Source: Chloroflexota bacterium (GTDB lineage Bacteria; Chloroflexota; UBA11872). From it: a stretch of DNA of 64,000 nucleotides. Positions 1 to 7,504 of the stretch are shown one piece after another. The notes below the pieces were generated by a model. It made no database searches and was not told where the DNA came from. It saw only the letters and a program-made list of their open reading frames with translations. Each line of letters opens with the position of its first letter. Within the stretch, counting starts at the first letter, position 1. The translations under genes were made by a program, and so were the position numbers. Where the stretch lies: NCBI GenBank assembly GCA_022826485.1, contig JAJDUU010000007.1, positions 1-64,000 on the forward strand. Reading direction: 5' to 3'.

Positions 1-78
1 CGGGGGCAGCCAGTCCCGCAGATCTGGGGGCAGCAGCAGGGTCTGGTTGGGCTCGTAGGGACGGAAGGTCGTCGGCAT
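1..78 (-). CDS. IS1182-family transposase, N-terminus only
   Basis: The 26 visible codons read MPTTFRPYEPNQTLLLPP and continue DLRDWLPP. This is the characteristic start of IS1182/IS5-type DDE transposases, which cut and paste their insertion sequence. The ATG is at position 78 and the gene runs off the window at position 1, so the catalytic DDE core is not visible. The element's upstream end must lie between 79 and the stop codon of the next gene at 138, but I could not identify a terminal inverted repeat there. Whether the transposase is intact cannot be judged here. The family call rests only on this short conserved N-terminus. Confidence 0.8.
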   Translation of the reverse strand, partial: MPTTFRPYEPNQTLLLPPDLRDWLPP

Positions 79-137
79 GGGCCACGTGCTCAGTCAACGG
101 CTTGACCGATGTTCCCATGTTTCTACGGCGCAGACTC

Positions 138-932
138 CTAGCTCGGCGTGGCCGCCCCGGCCCAGCCCGCCACCAGCGGAAAGGCGCTGTCTGGCAGTCC
201 GTCGCCGGGATCCAGACCCAGGTGGTCGATCACCGGGTGTGGCAGGTGCGGGTCGTAAACCGCCGCCGCGTCCACCATCGCCACTCGATGGGCCACGCGC
301 CACTCGTCAGTGAGATTCGGACCGGCCATGTGAAACGTATAGCCGTTGTGAAACGTGCAGTCCCCCGCCTGGAGCGGAATGGTGATGCGCGGCAACCAGG
401 CCACCTCGTCCACGTTCTGCAGAGAGCCCTTGGCGATGTCCGGCCGGTGGCCGTGCGCCACCTCCTTGGGCAGGTCCTTCCAGTGCTGGCTGCCCATGGC
501 GAAGCTCATGCAGCCCATCTCGACCGACGTGTCCTGCAGCGCGATCCAAGCCGTGAGCGCGCCAGGCGCGTTGCCGAGCGCCCACAGCGGCATGTCCTGG
601 TGCGGACGGGTCGGCCCGTCATTTTGCGGCGGCTTGGCGATGATGTCGTCGTGCCACAGGCGCAGCGGCATTCCCGCCAGCCGTTCGGCAGCCGCTCCCA
701 GCCGGGGAAGCATGGTCAGCGCACGCATGGTCTCGTTCCACTTCCACAGCTGCACTCGCTGCTGGTTCGCGCCGTCGATGTCCAATTCGCCCGTCGGCCC
801 CGCCAGCAGCAGCTTCATCCCCTCTTCGCGGTAGGCGGCGGCCTCGTCGGGGCTGATAAGTCCGGGCAGCTTGACCGCCCCGTGGACGCGGTAGAAGTCC
901 ACCATCGTCTGCGTCAATTCACCGGCTGCCAT
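138..932 (-). CDS. Phytanoyl-CoA dioxygenase (PhyH) family protein
   Basis: A 264-residue protein of the non-haem Fe(II)/2-oxoglutarate dioxygenase superfamily, PhyH branch. The facial triad is visible as H111 and D113 in PHQDMPLW and a distal H201 in HMAGPN. It is followed by the arginine region WRVAHRV that would hold 2-oxoglutarate. PhyH proteins hydroxylate CoA esters or various small metabolites, and the substrate cannot be read from this sequence. The start at 932 is preferred because GGAGG lies nine bases upstream; 15 further in-frame codons upstream lack such a site. It stands alone between the insertion-sequence end and the BrnTA module, with no obvious operon partner. Cytoplasmic, with no signal peptide. 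Confidence 0.85.
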   Translation of the reverse strand: MAAGELTQTMVDFYRVHGAVKLPGLISPDEAAAYREEGMKLLLAGPTGELDIDGANQQRVQLWKWNETMRALTMLPRLGAAAERLAGMPLRLWHDDIIAKPPQNDGPTRPHQDMPLWALGNAPGALTAWIALQDTSVEMGCMSFAMGSQHWKDLPKEVAHGHRPDIAKGSLQNVDEVAWLPRITIPLQAGDCTFHNGYTFHMAGPNLTDEWRVAHRVAMVDAAAVYDPHLPHPVIDHLGLDPGDGLPDSAFPLVAGWAGAATPS

Positions 933-1122
933 CACGCCACCCCTCCACCAGCCGCGGCGCCTAGCAGCGTCGCACACTTACGGGTCGGGAATGAACCAAT
1001 GCGCCGCTCGCAAGGATCTTCTGTAGTCGTTCCGGCACGCCCCATCCAGGCTTCCGCGTCGAGACCATCCGCGCCTTGCGTCGGCAGCGGCCAAGTTTGA
1101 GGTGCGCTATTCCGGCTTGCGG

Positions 1123-1167
1123 GCGCGCGAGTGAAATGGTGGCGCAATGCCCTCGATGCCCGGGTCC
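1123..1167 (+). repeat. Copy A of a 45-bp repeat, matching the leader of the ThDP enzyme gene
   Basis: Aligned with 1971-2015 this block differs at only about five of 45 positions, including the segment ATGCCCTCGATG that forms the start of the ThDP enzyme gene in copy B. Here no gene follows. The rest of the 933-1178 gap shows no coding signal. It may be the relic of a duplicated promoter and start region, or a member of a dispersed intergenic repeat. Confidence 0.7.
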
Positions 1168-1178
1168 GCCAAGCAACA

Positions 1179-1469
1179 CTATCGTGCTGAACGGACACTC
1201 CTGCGAACGTGCTCGCGGAGCGCGCCATTGATGTCCGTCTGGTATCCGCGACCGCCGCGAGCATGAGCCTTGAACCAGGCGATGACATCCGCGTCGAGCC
1301 TCAGCGTGATCTGCTGCTTCACCGGGCGGTAGAACACCCCACGCCTGGCGTCGGACCAGTCAAGTATCTCTGGGGCTTCGGTGGTGTCGATCTTGTCGTC
1401 GGGCAGTGCCTCCAACGTCCGAATCTGCTCTTGAACGTCCGTCGGCAGCTCAGACAAATCCTTCTTCAT
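1179..1469 (-). CDS. brnA: BrnA-family antitoxin
   Basis: A 96-residue protein ending in the ribbon-helix-helix-like region ITLRLDADVIAWFKAHA, followed by GRGYQTDINGALREHV. This is the signature of BrnA (DUF4415) antitoxins. BrnA binds and neutralises the BrnT ribonuclease toxin and represses its own operon. The chosen ATG at 1469 lies inside the 3' end of brnT, giving a 20-base overlap and the usual toxin-first order. The acidic N-terminal part (MKKDLSELPTD, then an Asp/Glu-rich stretch) fits the toxin-binding region. I see no truncation. Regulation is probably through the promoter and inverted repeats at 1755-1798. Confidence 0.88.
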   Translation of the reverse strand: MKKDLSELPTDVQEQIRTLEALPDDKIDTTEAPEILDWSDARRGVFYRPVKQQITLRLDADVIAWFKAHARGGRGYQTDINGALREHVRRSVRSAR

Positions 1470-1740
1470 ACGCCTCCCTCTCACGTCTCGTCGCCTTAGG
1501 TGCGGAGATGATGCGCCCAATCACTTCGCCAGCGTCCCTGTCGAATTCGGGCCAAGTGTGGATCACCATCACGATTTGCGTGCCCACCATGCCGACGGTC
1601 CGCCAGCGTTGCTCGGATGCATATGGGTCTGGCTGCGTCGCGGACATGGGATCGTCAAACACGAAGGCGGCCGCATCGAAACTGAGGCCGTGCGTTCGGA
1701 GATTCGCCCGGTTCTTGGGCTGATCCCACGTCCAATGCAA
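1450..1740 (-). CDS. brnT: BrnT-family ribonuclease toxin
   Basis: A 96-residue protein with the family's typical opening, WTWDQPKNRANLRTHGLSF, then AAFVFDDP. BrnT toxins are small RNases with a RelE-like fold that inhibit translation when free of BrnA. Length and order match known brnTA modules. The gene starts at 1740, about 22 bases after the inferred transcription start, and its 3' end overlaps brnA by 20 bases, so the two are translationally linked. The pair opens the accessory region that ends at the tRNA-Arg gene. Either plasmid-type stabilisation or phage-response roles are possible. Confidence 0.88.
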   Translation of the reverse strand: MHWTWDQPKNRANLRTHGLSFDAAAFVFDDPMSATQPDPYASEQRWRTVGMVGTQIVMVIHTWPEFDRDAGEVIGRIISAPKATRREREAYEEGFV

Positions 1741-1768
1741 GCGCAGACACCCTTCGTCACACTACAGG

Positions 1769-1798
1769 ATAGTAGTTACAAGAAAGTCGTGACGTCAA
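1769..1798 (-). promoter_or_regulatory. Promoter and candidate operator of brnTA
   Basis: On the minus strand TTGACG (1793-1798) and TACTAT (1769-1774) are separated by 18 bases, close to the sigma-70 consensus, and lie just upstream of brnT. The -10 box is inside a short palindrome, ACTAC-N6-GTAGT (1761-1776). A CGTCAC/GTGACG inverted pair (1755-1760 and 1789-1794) brackets the core promoter. BrnA is an autorepressor, so these are natural operator candidates. Confidence 0.55.
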
Positions 1799-1970
1799 TG
1801 CCTGGCGGCCCTTCGCGAGCGGCGCAACGTTCCTACCCGCGATCAAGCGCTTGCCCGATCCGATCGTGACGCAGCCATTGCTTGAACCGAGCGACGTCGG
1901 CACTGCGCGTAGAGCGAAGTCGGAACCATCGACGCGCGCGAGTGTGGTTCCATAGCGTGTGCGCCGGTGG

Positions 1971-2015
1971 GTGCGCGAGTGAGATGGTGGCTCTATGCCC
2001 TCGATGACCGGGTCC
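1971..2015 (+). repeat. Copy B of the 45-bp repeat, containing the ThDP enzyme start
   Basis: Partner of the copy at 1123-1167, about 89 percent identical by eye. It contains the gene start at 1995. A weaker, shortened echo of its beginning (GCGCGCGAGTG followed by TGGTTCCATA) is present just upstream at about 1933-1954, which suggests repeated local duplication. The brnTA module lies exactly between copies A and B. Confidence 0.65.
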
Positions 2016-3677
2016 CGCTTCATTGCCGAGACGTTGCACGGCTACGGCGTGACGGCCGTGTACTTCGTCCCCGGCATCTTGCAGCAGACCCTGGTGGACA
2101 TGGAGCCGCTCGGTATCAAGCGGGTCATGTGCCACACGGAAAAGGCCGCCGCCTACATGGCCGACGGTTACGCCCGCGCCGCGCGGCGCCCCGGCGTGGC
2201 CTTCGCCCAGTCGGTGGGCGCCGCCAATCTGGCGGCGGGGCTGCAGGACGCATATCTGGCCCGCTCGCCCGTGATCGCGCTCACCGGACGCTGGATGCCG
2301 GAATACCGCTATCGGCATGCCTACCAGGAGATCGATCACGGGCCACTCTTCCAGCCCGTCACCAAGTTCAGCGCGCTGGTTGACGGCGCCGAGCAGCTTC
2401 CGCTGCTGCTGCGCCAGGCATTTCGCGAGGCGGTGTCCGGTTCGACCGCGCCGGTCCACCTTGACCTTCTCGGCATCGCCGCCGAGCTGGTGGAGGAAGA
2501 CCAGCTCGACGCCGAGGTGATCGTGGACTCCTCGTTCACGGACTATCCCGCCTTCCGTCCCGCGCCCGACGACGGCCGGATTCAGGCCGCGGCAGACCTG
2601 CTCAAGCAAGCCCAGCGCCCGGTCCTGATGGCCGGAGGCGGCGTCACCGCCTCGCAGGCCGGGCCTCAGATCACCACGCTGGCCGAGAGGCTCGCGATGC
2701 CGGTCGTCACCTCGCTCAACGGCAAGGGCTCGATCCCCGAGGACCATCCTCTGGCCGTTGGCGTGCTCGGCACCTACTCCCGCTCGTGCGCCAACCAGGT
2801 GGCCTACGAGGCCGACCTAGTGCTGATCGTGGGCAGCCAGACCGGCGGGCAGGCCACGCACTTCTGGCGCGTGCCCAGGCCGGGCGTCCCCACCATCCAG
2901 ATCAACGTGGATCCCGCCGAGCTTGGTCGTAACTACCCCAGCCAGGTCGACGTGCTGGCCGACGCCAGGCTGGCGGTGCAGCGACTCATCGACGTCATCG
3001 AGCCCGGCGCGGCGGAAACCGAGTGGTCCCGGCGCGCCCGGCGGCTTGTGGCCGAGTGGCGCGCCGAGTTTAAGCCGCACCGAGACTCCGACGCCTCGCC
3101 GATCCGACCCGAGCGACTCTGTCGCGAGGTCCAGGACTTTCTTCCCGATGACGCGGTGCTGGTCTCCGACACGGGGCACGCGGGCATCTGGACCGGCACC
3201 ATGATCGATCTCACCCATCGCACCCAGAGCTACCTGCGCTGCGCCGGATCGCTCGGCTGGGGACTGCCCGCGGCCATGGGCACCAAGTGCGCCGTGCCCG
3301 ATCGGCCCGTGATCTGCTTCACCGGAGACGGCGGCGTCTGGTACCACCTGGCCGAGCTGGAAACCGCCGCCCGCTGCAAGATCAACACCGTCACCGTCAT
3401 CAACAACAACCGCTCCCTCAATCAGGGCAAGGCCGCGATCGAAGACCTCTACGCCGGACGCGACGGCAACCCGGATGAGCTCTGGGTGTTCCAGGACGTT
3501 GACTTCACCAAGATCGCAGAATCAATGGGCTGCTTCGCGATCCGCGTCACTGATCCCGGAGACCTGCCGGGCGCCCTGGCCGCCGCACTAGACGCCGACC
3601 GCCCCGCCGTGGTGGACGTGGTGACCGACATCAACGTCGCCGCGCCGTTGCCCTACGTTCCGGACCAGCAAGGCTAA
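1995..3677 (+). CDS. Thiamine diphosphate-dependent enzyme, acetolactate synthase-like
   Basis: A 560-residue protein with the three-domain layout of the acetolactate synthase/benzoylformate decarboxylase superfamily. The N-terminal pyrimidine-binding domain holds the cofactor-activating glutamate E49 in HTEKAAAYMADGYAR. A central domain follows, then a C-terminal diphosphate-binding domain with GDGG-VWYHLAEL and, about 28 residues after GDGG, NNN. It should cleave or join a 2-oxoacid, but the substrate is not evident. There is no regulatory subunit nearby, so biosynthetic acetolactate synthase is unlikely. A relative of similar size lies at 20501. Downstream genes are unrelated nucleases, so it is probably monocistronic. 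Confidence 0.85.
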   Translation: MPSMTGSRFIAETLHGYGVTAVYFVPGILQQTLVDMEPLGIKRVMCHTEKAAAYMADGYARAARRPGVAFAQSVGAANLAAGLQDAYLARSPVIALTGRWMPEYRYRHAYQEIDHGPLFQPVTKFSALVDGAEQLPLLLRQAFREAVSGSTAPVHLDLLGIAAELVEEDQLDAEVIVDSSFTDYPAFRPAPDDGRIQAAADLLKQAQRPVLMAGGGVTASQAGPQITTLAERLAMPVVTSLNGKGSIPEDHPLAVGVLGTYSRSCANQVAYEADLVLIVGSQTGGQATHFWRVPRPGVPTIQINVDPAELGRNYPSQVDVLADARLAVQRLIDVIEPGAAETEWSRRARRLVAEWRAEFKPHRDSDASPIRPERLCREVQDFLPDDAVLVSDTGHAGIWTGTMIDLTHRTQSYLRCAGSLGWGLPAAMGTKCAVPDRPVICFTGDGGVWYHLAELETAARCKINTVTVINNNRSLNQGKAAIEDLYAGRDGNPDELWVFQDVDFTKIAESMGCFAIRVTDPGDLPGALAAALDADRPAVVDVVTDINVAAPLPYVPDQQG

Positions 3678-3852
3678 TGGCCTGCATCAGGAAAGGTGCT
3701 CGTGGTTGCGAAGACCCGGGTCAGTTGTTTGCTTTGGCCTGTCTACACCTAGGGCTGCGGACAGCGGCTTCATACTTGACGTCGGTCATAATGTGTCCGT
3801 CTAGGACTTCTGGACAGCAGTGGGCATGTGTGACGAATGAAAGCACCTAACG

Positions 3853-4917
3853 ATGGCCAATAGCCGGAGTCTGCTCAGTTTGATTGCGCAATGGCATTCA
3901 AGAGGCTCCGAAGACGCGGCCACGGACGCGCTCTGTTTCATTTTGACTCGTTCGAGCTCCGCTAGACGAGCATTGTCTGAATTCCTGGCGGATGATTGCG
4001 GCCCACTGCCGATCACGAAGGCGCTGTCTCAACAAGGAATTTCACATGGGGCCTTTCCGGATTTGGTCTTACATGACTATGATGACAAAGTCATAGCGTT
4101 TGTCGAGTCCAAGTTCTGGGCGGATTTAACCGGCCACCAACCCGTCACTTACTGGCAGGAACTTCCGAGTGATCGGCCGACTCTGCTTCTGTTCTTGGCG
4201 CCGGCCTATCGTTTCGAGGCCGGCTGGCTGTGGAATGAACTGGTGAAGCGATTGCAGGATGCAGGCCACGAATTGGGTCCTGCCAGTACCGAGGCGGGGC
4301 TGACGTCAGCGCAATCCAAGTCTGGCCAGCGTCGTCTGATGCTCACGAGCTGGGAGTCTCTACTCGATGCAATGGCAAAGAGATCGAAACAAGACGGTGA
4401 TGACCAAACCTACTTCGAAATCGCCCAGCTACAGGGTCTTGCCATTGACGCTATCGAGCGCGACAATCCACAACGCGATGAACACCTGAAGCTGTTGATC
4501 GCGGACGCCGTGAAACGCCTAGAGCAGTCCGGTTGGGCCAACACAGATGGTTTATCCGTGGCATCGGGATTCAATTATTTCGGAGTAGACAAGTGTGATT
4601 ACCATGGAAGAAATCTTCGCCTGGCAGGTGCATTCGCTTGGTTCGGAATCGACTATACCGCCGCAAAGCTTGAGGACAATCCACTATGGGTGTCCTTCCA
4701 GCACGACGACTCCGCCAGTGTAGATTCAGAAGCGGTGCGCAGCAGTTTGGGCAAATTGGCCGAACCAGGACTGAAATGGCGAAGCAAAGAAGTCTGCGTA
4801 CCGATTGTCTTGCCTGTTGCAGCCGACCGAGAGTCAACTCTCGACGCCATGATTTCCGAATTGGAACGAATCGCGAAGCTCATTGACCCCGATGGACCGA
4901 CTTATCGACAAGCGTGA
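3853..4917 (+). CDS. PD-(D/E)XK-type nuclease-like protein
   Basis: A 354-residue protein. Near the N-terminus it carries the pattern PDLVL (D70), a hydrophobic strand ending VESK (E85, K87), then HQPVTYW (Q96, Y100). Together these match D-ExK-QxxxY of RecB/Cas4-like PD-(D/E)XK nucleases. The remaining 250 residues have no motif I recognise and may bind a partner or target. No signal peptide or membrane segment is seen. Codon use is visibly richer in A and T than in surrounding genes, which suggests recent transfer. It is followed 76 bases later on the same strand by an EEP-fold nuclease, then by a HEPN/MNT pair, so a defence role is a reasonable inference. I know no named family. Confidence 0.6.
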   Translation: MANSRSLLSLIAQWHSRGSEDAATDALCFILTRSSSARRALSEFLADDCGPLPITKALSQQGISHGAFPDLVLHDYDDKVIAFVESKFWADLTGHQPVTYWQELPSDRPTLLLFLAPAYRFEAGWLWNELVKRLQDAGHELGPASTEAGLTSAQSKSGQRRLMLTSWESLLDAMAKRSKQDGDDQTYFEIAQLQGLAIDAIERDNPQRDEHLKLLIADAVKRLEQSGWANTDGLSVASGFNYFGVDKCDYHGRNLRLAGAFAWFGIDYTAAKLEDNPLWVSFQHDDSASVDSEAVRSSLGKLAEPGLKWRSKEVCVPIVLPVAADRESTLDAMISELERIAKLIDPDGPTYRQA

Positions 4918-4993
4918 TGATCGAGGCAATGGCCGACCGATCGCTTGAACTAGATCGCAGCAAAGGCTCTGGAGTCGGTGACAGGGACGCGCC

Positions 4994-5842
4994 ATGATTC
5001 GAGTTGTGAGTTGGAACATCGAAACCTTGCACGAGCCGTGGCGGGAGCTCATTGCGATGGACGCGGATGTGGCCCTGTTGCAGGAAGTAGGCAGCGTGCC
5101 AGACGACATTCGTGACAGGGTGGAAGTAAGCCCCCACATGTCATGGCTGAGCTATGACCCAGCATCTGGCTATCCCCACTACGACCGGTGGCCCATGGTC
5201 GTGAAGCTGTCTGATCGAGTGAAAGTCGAGTGGTTTCGGCAAATCGGTCCAACTTGGATTGCTGAGGAACGCCCCGACGATATGGCCGTGAGCGGCATCG
5301 GCACCATAGAAGTCGCCCGGGTGATCCCAGCGACCGACCAAGAACCATTCCTTGCGGCTTCGATGTACGCCCGCTGGTTCAAACCCCATCCCAGCACGGA
5401 TGCGGACTGGATTCATTCCGATGCCTCGGCTCATCGCATCATCTCCGACCTTTCCGCATTCATCGGAGATTACGAATGCCCAGGTGAACATCGAATTCTG
5501 GCAGCCGGGGACTTGAACGTGACTTTTGAAAGCTCTGACGGATTTCGCCATCGCGCACAGACAATTCTGGATCGATTTCGAGCCCTGGGATTGGACTATC
5601 TGGGACCCCGATACCCCGCGGGTCGTCGTGCGGACCCCACTCCCGAGTTCTTGATTGAAGATTCGCTGGATGTGCCTACCTACTACCATAAGCCGTCAAA
5701 CAGCCCTGCCGAAGCCTCCGTTCAGCTCGACCACGTATTCGCCTCTCGCGGATTTCACGAGGATATTCGGGTGAAGGCGCTGAATGAGGTTGCGGAATGG
5801 GGCTCCAGCGACCACTGCCGGATCGCCATTGACATTGGGTAG
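4994..5842 (+). CDS. Endonuclease/exonuclease/phosphatase (EEP) family protein
   Basis: A 282-residue single-domain protein with a full set of EEP (DNase I-like, exonuclease III-like) active-site motifs: SWNIE (N8), LLQEV (E31), SMYARW (Y125), GDLN (D173, N175), LDHV (D246, H247) and SSDH (D273, H274). EEP proteins are Mg-dependent phosphodiesterases acting on DNA, RNA or small phosphoesters. The substrate cannot be told here. The size fits exonuclease III-like enzymes, but the sequence between motifs is unlike XthA and there is no secretion signal. It follows the PD-(D/E)XK gene on the same strand and shares its lower GC. The two could form a nuclease pair. Confidence 0.78.
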   Translation: MIRVVSWNIETLHEPWRELIAMDADVALLQEVGSVPDDIRDRVEVSPHMSWLSYDPASGYPHYDRWPMVVKLSDRVKVEWFRQIGPTWIAEERPDDMAVSGIGTIEVARVIPATDQEPFLAASMYARWFKPHPSTDADWIHSDASAHRIISDLSAFIGDYECPGEHRILAAGDLNVTFESSDGFRHRAQTILDRFRALGLDYLGPRYPAGRRADPTPEFLIEDSLDVPTYYHKPSNSPAEASVQLDHVFASRGFHEDIRVKALNEVAEWGSSDHCRIAIDIG

Positions 5843-6010
5843 CATCGCAGGAACTACCGTTAGTCGGGTCGAGGCGCAACAAAGGCCGTTGGTCCCGTCG
5901 CATCCTTGACGACTGGTGGTCATTGCGTCACCACCGTTCACCGGCGGCGGTGCGGGTCCCCGGGCCGCTAAACTCAAGGTAGACGGCGTGACCGCGAGAG
6001 ATTCGGCCGG

Positions 6011-6388
6011 ATGCAGCAATCTGCGGAGGACTCACTCCGCCTCGCTCTGGCTCACCTTGATCGGGTGCAGTCGGCGTGGTGGGATCCGACTGACTGGGCG
6101 GACCTCTCGTCGTACGGCCTCTATTGCTTGGAAGCCTGCATCGTCGCGGCGGCGCTGCATCTCAAACGGTCCCGTCCCAGAAGTCACGTCGCGAAGGCCG
6201 AGACGGCCCGTTTCCTGAGTGAGGAGCACGGCCTGCCCGAAATCGACGACCTGCTCGCGGACCTGAACGCGATGCGCAAACACCAGGCATATGGGGACAC
6301 GCAGGCCCCTGACGAGCTGGACCCGGAGGACACCGCTAGCATGATCGGGGCGTATGTCGAAGTCGTGCAGGCGATGCTCGCGCAATGA
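6011..6388 (+). CDS. HEPN-like protein of a HEPN/MNT pair
   Basis: A 125-residue, mostly helical protein whose 4-base overlap (ATGA) with a nucleotidyltransferase gene is the classical layout of HEPN/MNT toxin-antitoxin modules. The putative catalytic segment is MRKHQAYGD (R89, H91, Y94). Canonical HepT toxins have R-x4-6-H with the tyrosine two residues after the histidine. Here arginine and histidine are separated by one residue, so RNase activity is uncertain. The first helices (SLRLALAHLDRVQSA, SSYGLYCLEACIVAAAL) resemble HEPN bundles. Upstream are 168 bases without a gene. The family call rests mainly on context and the helical pattern. Confidence 0.6.
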   Translation: MQQSAEDSLRLALAHLDRVQSAWWDPTDWADLSSYGLYCLEACIVAAALHLKRSRPRSHVAKAETARFLSEEHGLPEIDDLLADLNAMRKHQAYGDTQAPDELDPEDTASMIGAYVEVVQAMLAQ

Positions 6389-7053
6389 CGCAGAGGCTCA
6401 CGACAGAGCGATCAGCAGGCCGACAGGGCGAGCTCAGCGCAACCCTGGACGCCGTTCGAGCGTGGCCAAGCAGCAGGGCGCGCCAATGGACGATCGAAGC
6501 AGTGACTTTCGCCAGGCAGAATGCGTCCATTCAGGCGATCGTCGCCTCTGGTTCAGCCGTGCGTGATGTTTCGAAAACCGACGATCTCGATCTTGTGCTG
6601 GTGTACCGCGAGCGCCGACCCAGACTTCCCCGGCCACCGATCGGCGTGGACCTTCAGCAACACGAGGAAACCGAGGTGCCACGGAAGCTGCAAGACGGCC
6701 ACGACTTCCTCTCGTGGGCCGTGCGCTTCGGCCGACCGATATTTGAGCGCGATCAGTGGTGGACACGCCTGCGAGCCGACTGGAACGACCGGCTATCGTT
6801 GCCGTCGGCCGCCGAAGCTCGCAAGCGCGCGCGCCGTGCGCGGCAACTCCACCAAGAGATGCAGTCGCTCGGCGACTACGACGCCGCTACGGAGAACTAC
6901 ATCGCTATGCTGACCCACCTCGCCAGAGCAGCATTGAGCGACGCCGGCGTCCTGCCGCGGTCGCGCCCGGAGCTCGCCGGCCAACTGCGGAGCATCGGTG
7001 ACCAGCAGCAGGCTGACCGCCTCGACGACGCGTTGGCGCACAGATTCGGATAA
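6385..7053 (+). CDS. MNT-like nucleotidyltransferase domain protein
   Basis: A 222-residue protein containing the nucleotidyltransferase signature ASGSAVRDVSKTDDLDL (G56, S57, then D67-L-D69). This is the GS-x9-DxD core of minimal nucleotidyltransferases. In HepT/MntA systems the MNT partner AMPylates and silences the HEPN RNase. After the catalytic domain the last 80 residues are helical (AATENYIAMLTHLARAALS and following) and may themselves be HEPN-like, making this longer than typical MntA proteins. It overlaps the HEPN gene by four bases and ends just before a hairpin and the tRNA-Arg gene. Confidence 0.68.
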   Translation: MTQRLTTERSAGRQGELSATLDAVRAWPSSRARQWTIEAVTFARQNASIQAIVASGSAVRDVSKTDDLDLVLVYRERRPRLPRPPIGVDLQQHEETEVPRKLQDGHDFLSWAVRFGRPIFERDQWWTRLRADWNDRLSLPSAAEARKRARRARQLHQEMQSLGDYDAATENYIAMLTHLARAALSDAGVLPRSRPELAGQLRSIGDQQQADRLDDALAHRFG

Positions 7054-7065
7054 CACGCACCAAAA

Positions 7066-7110
7066 TCGGCGCTGAGTCATCGGTAACTGTGATTTCAGTG
7101 TCAGCGCCGA
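7066..7110 (+). terminator. Hairpin with a perfect 10-bp stem after the HEPN/MNT pair
   Basis: TCGGCGCTGA (7066-7075) and TCAGCGCCGA (7101-7110) are exact reverse complements around a 25-base loop. Located 13 bases after the MNT stop codon and 60 bases from the 3' end of the opposing tRNA gene, it could end transcription from both sides. The left arm follows an A run, but there is no clear T tract on the right. Confidence 0.45.
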
Positions 7111-7170
7111 AAGCAGTCATCGCCCGAGAGCCACTCCACCGACACTCCAATGGTCTGAGATGGTCGGCGG

Positions 7171-7243
7171 CACCCCCGGCGGGATTCGAACCCACGACCG
7201 TCGGCTTAGAAGGCCGCTGCTCTGTCCACTGAGCTACGGGGGC
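7171..7243 (-). tRNA. tRNA-Arg (anticodon TCT)
   Basis: The minus strand folds as a 73-base tRNA. The acceptor stem is GCCCCCG paired with CGGGGGT, with one G-U at the end. The D-arm is GCTC/GAGC. The anticodon loop CTTCTAA has TCT at positions 34-36 and reads AGA. The T-arm is GTGGG/CCCGC with loop TTCGAAT. The outermost anticodon-stem pair is a G-A mismatch. The 3' CCA is not encoded. The accessory genes lie on its 3' side, as expected for a tRNA used as an integration site, but no second copy of its 3' end was found nearby. Confidence 0.93.
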
Positions 7244-7504
7244 GTGTGGTGGTGCCTTCAGCGTGCTGCGAGTTTCCCATAGCTCCGCGCGGCGGCGGCC
7301 AGCGTGGGCGGCCTGGGCTGCGTTGTCGCCCGGACGGCTCGCCGGGCGGCCGCCCGTCAGTCGTGTCTCAACCCTCCGGGGTGCGTACGGCTAGACTGCG
7401 GGCGATGCTCCCAACCGTTGACCGGCCGAGCGCCGTCCAATCGTGACGGCACCGCCGCTCCGGGCGCAGCGACTGGCACCCGTGCTTGCCCGAGACCGAG
7501 TAGC

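Noticed and set aside
1875-2110. TPP riboswitch before the ThDP enzyme genes
   Set aside because: No CTGAGA...ACCTGA-like pair in the right order and structure was seen in the leaders at 1900-1995 or 20430-20500. The enzymes use thiamine diphosphate as cofactor, not as a regulatory ligand.
1833-2747. Long reading frames antisense to many genes, for example the 304-codon frame here
   Set aside because: They mirror the third-position GC bias of the opposite-strand gene, lack family motifs and ribosome-binding sites, and disappear when the real gene is assigned.
3678-3852. Promoter for the PD-(D/E)XK gene using TTGACG at 3776
   Set aside because: No acceptable -10 lies 16-18 bases downstream; the nearby TAATGT is only seven bases away.
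1-7243. Genomic island bounded by direct repeats of the tRNA-Arg 3' end
   Set aside because: Neither a second copy of the tRNA 3' end nor an integrase gene is visible on the island side, so integration at this tRNA remains a suspicion only.
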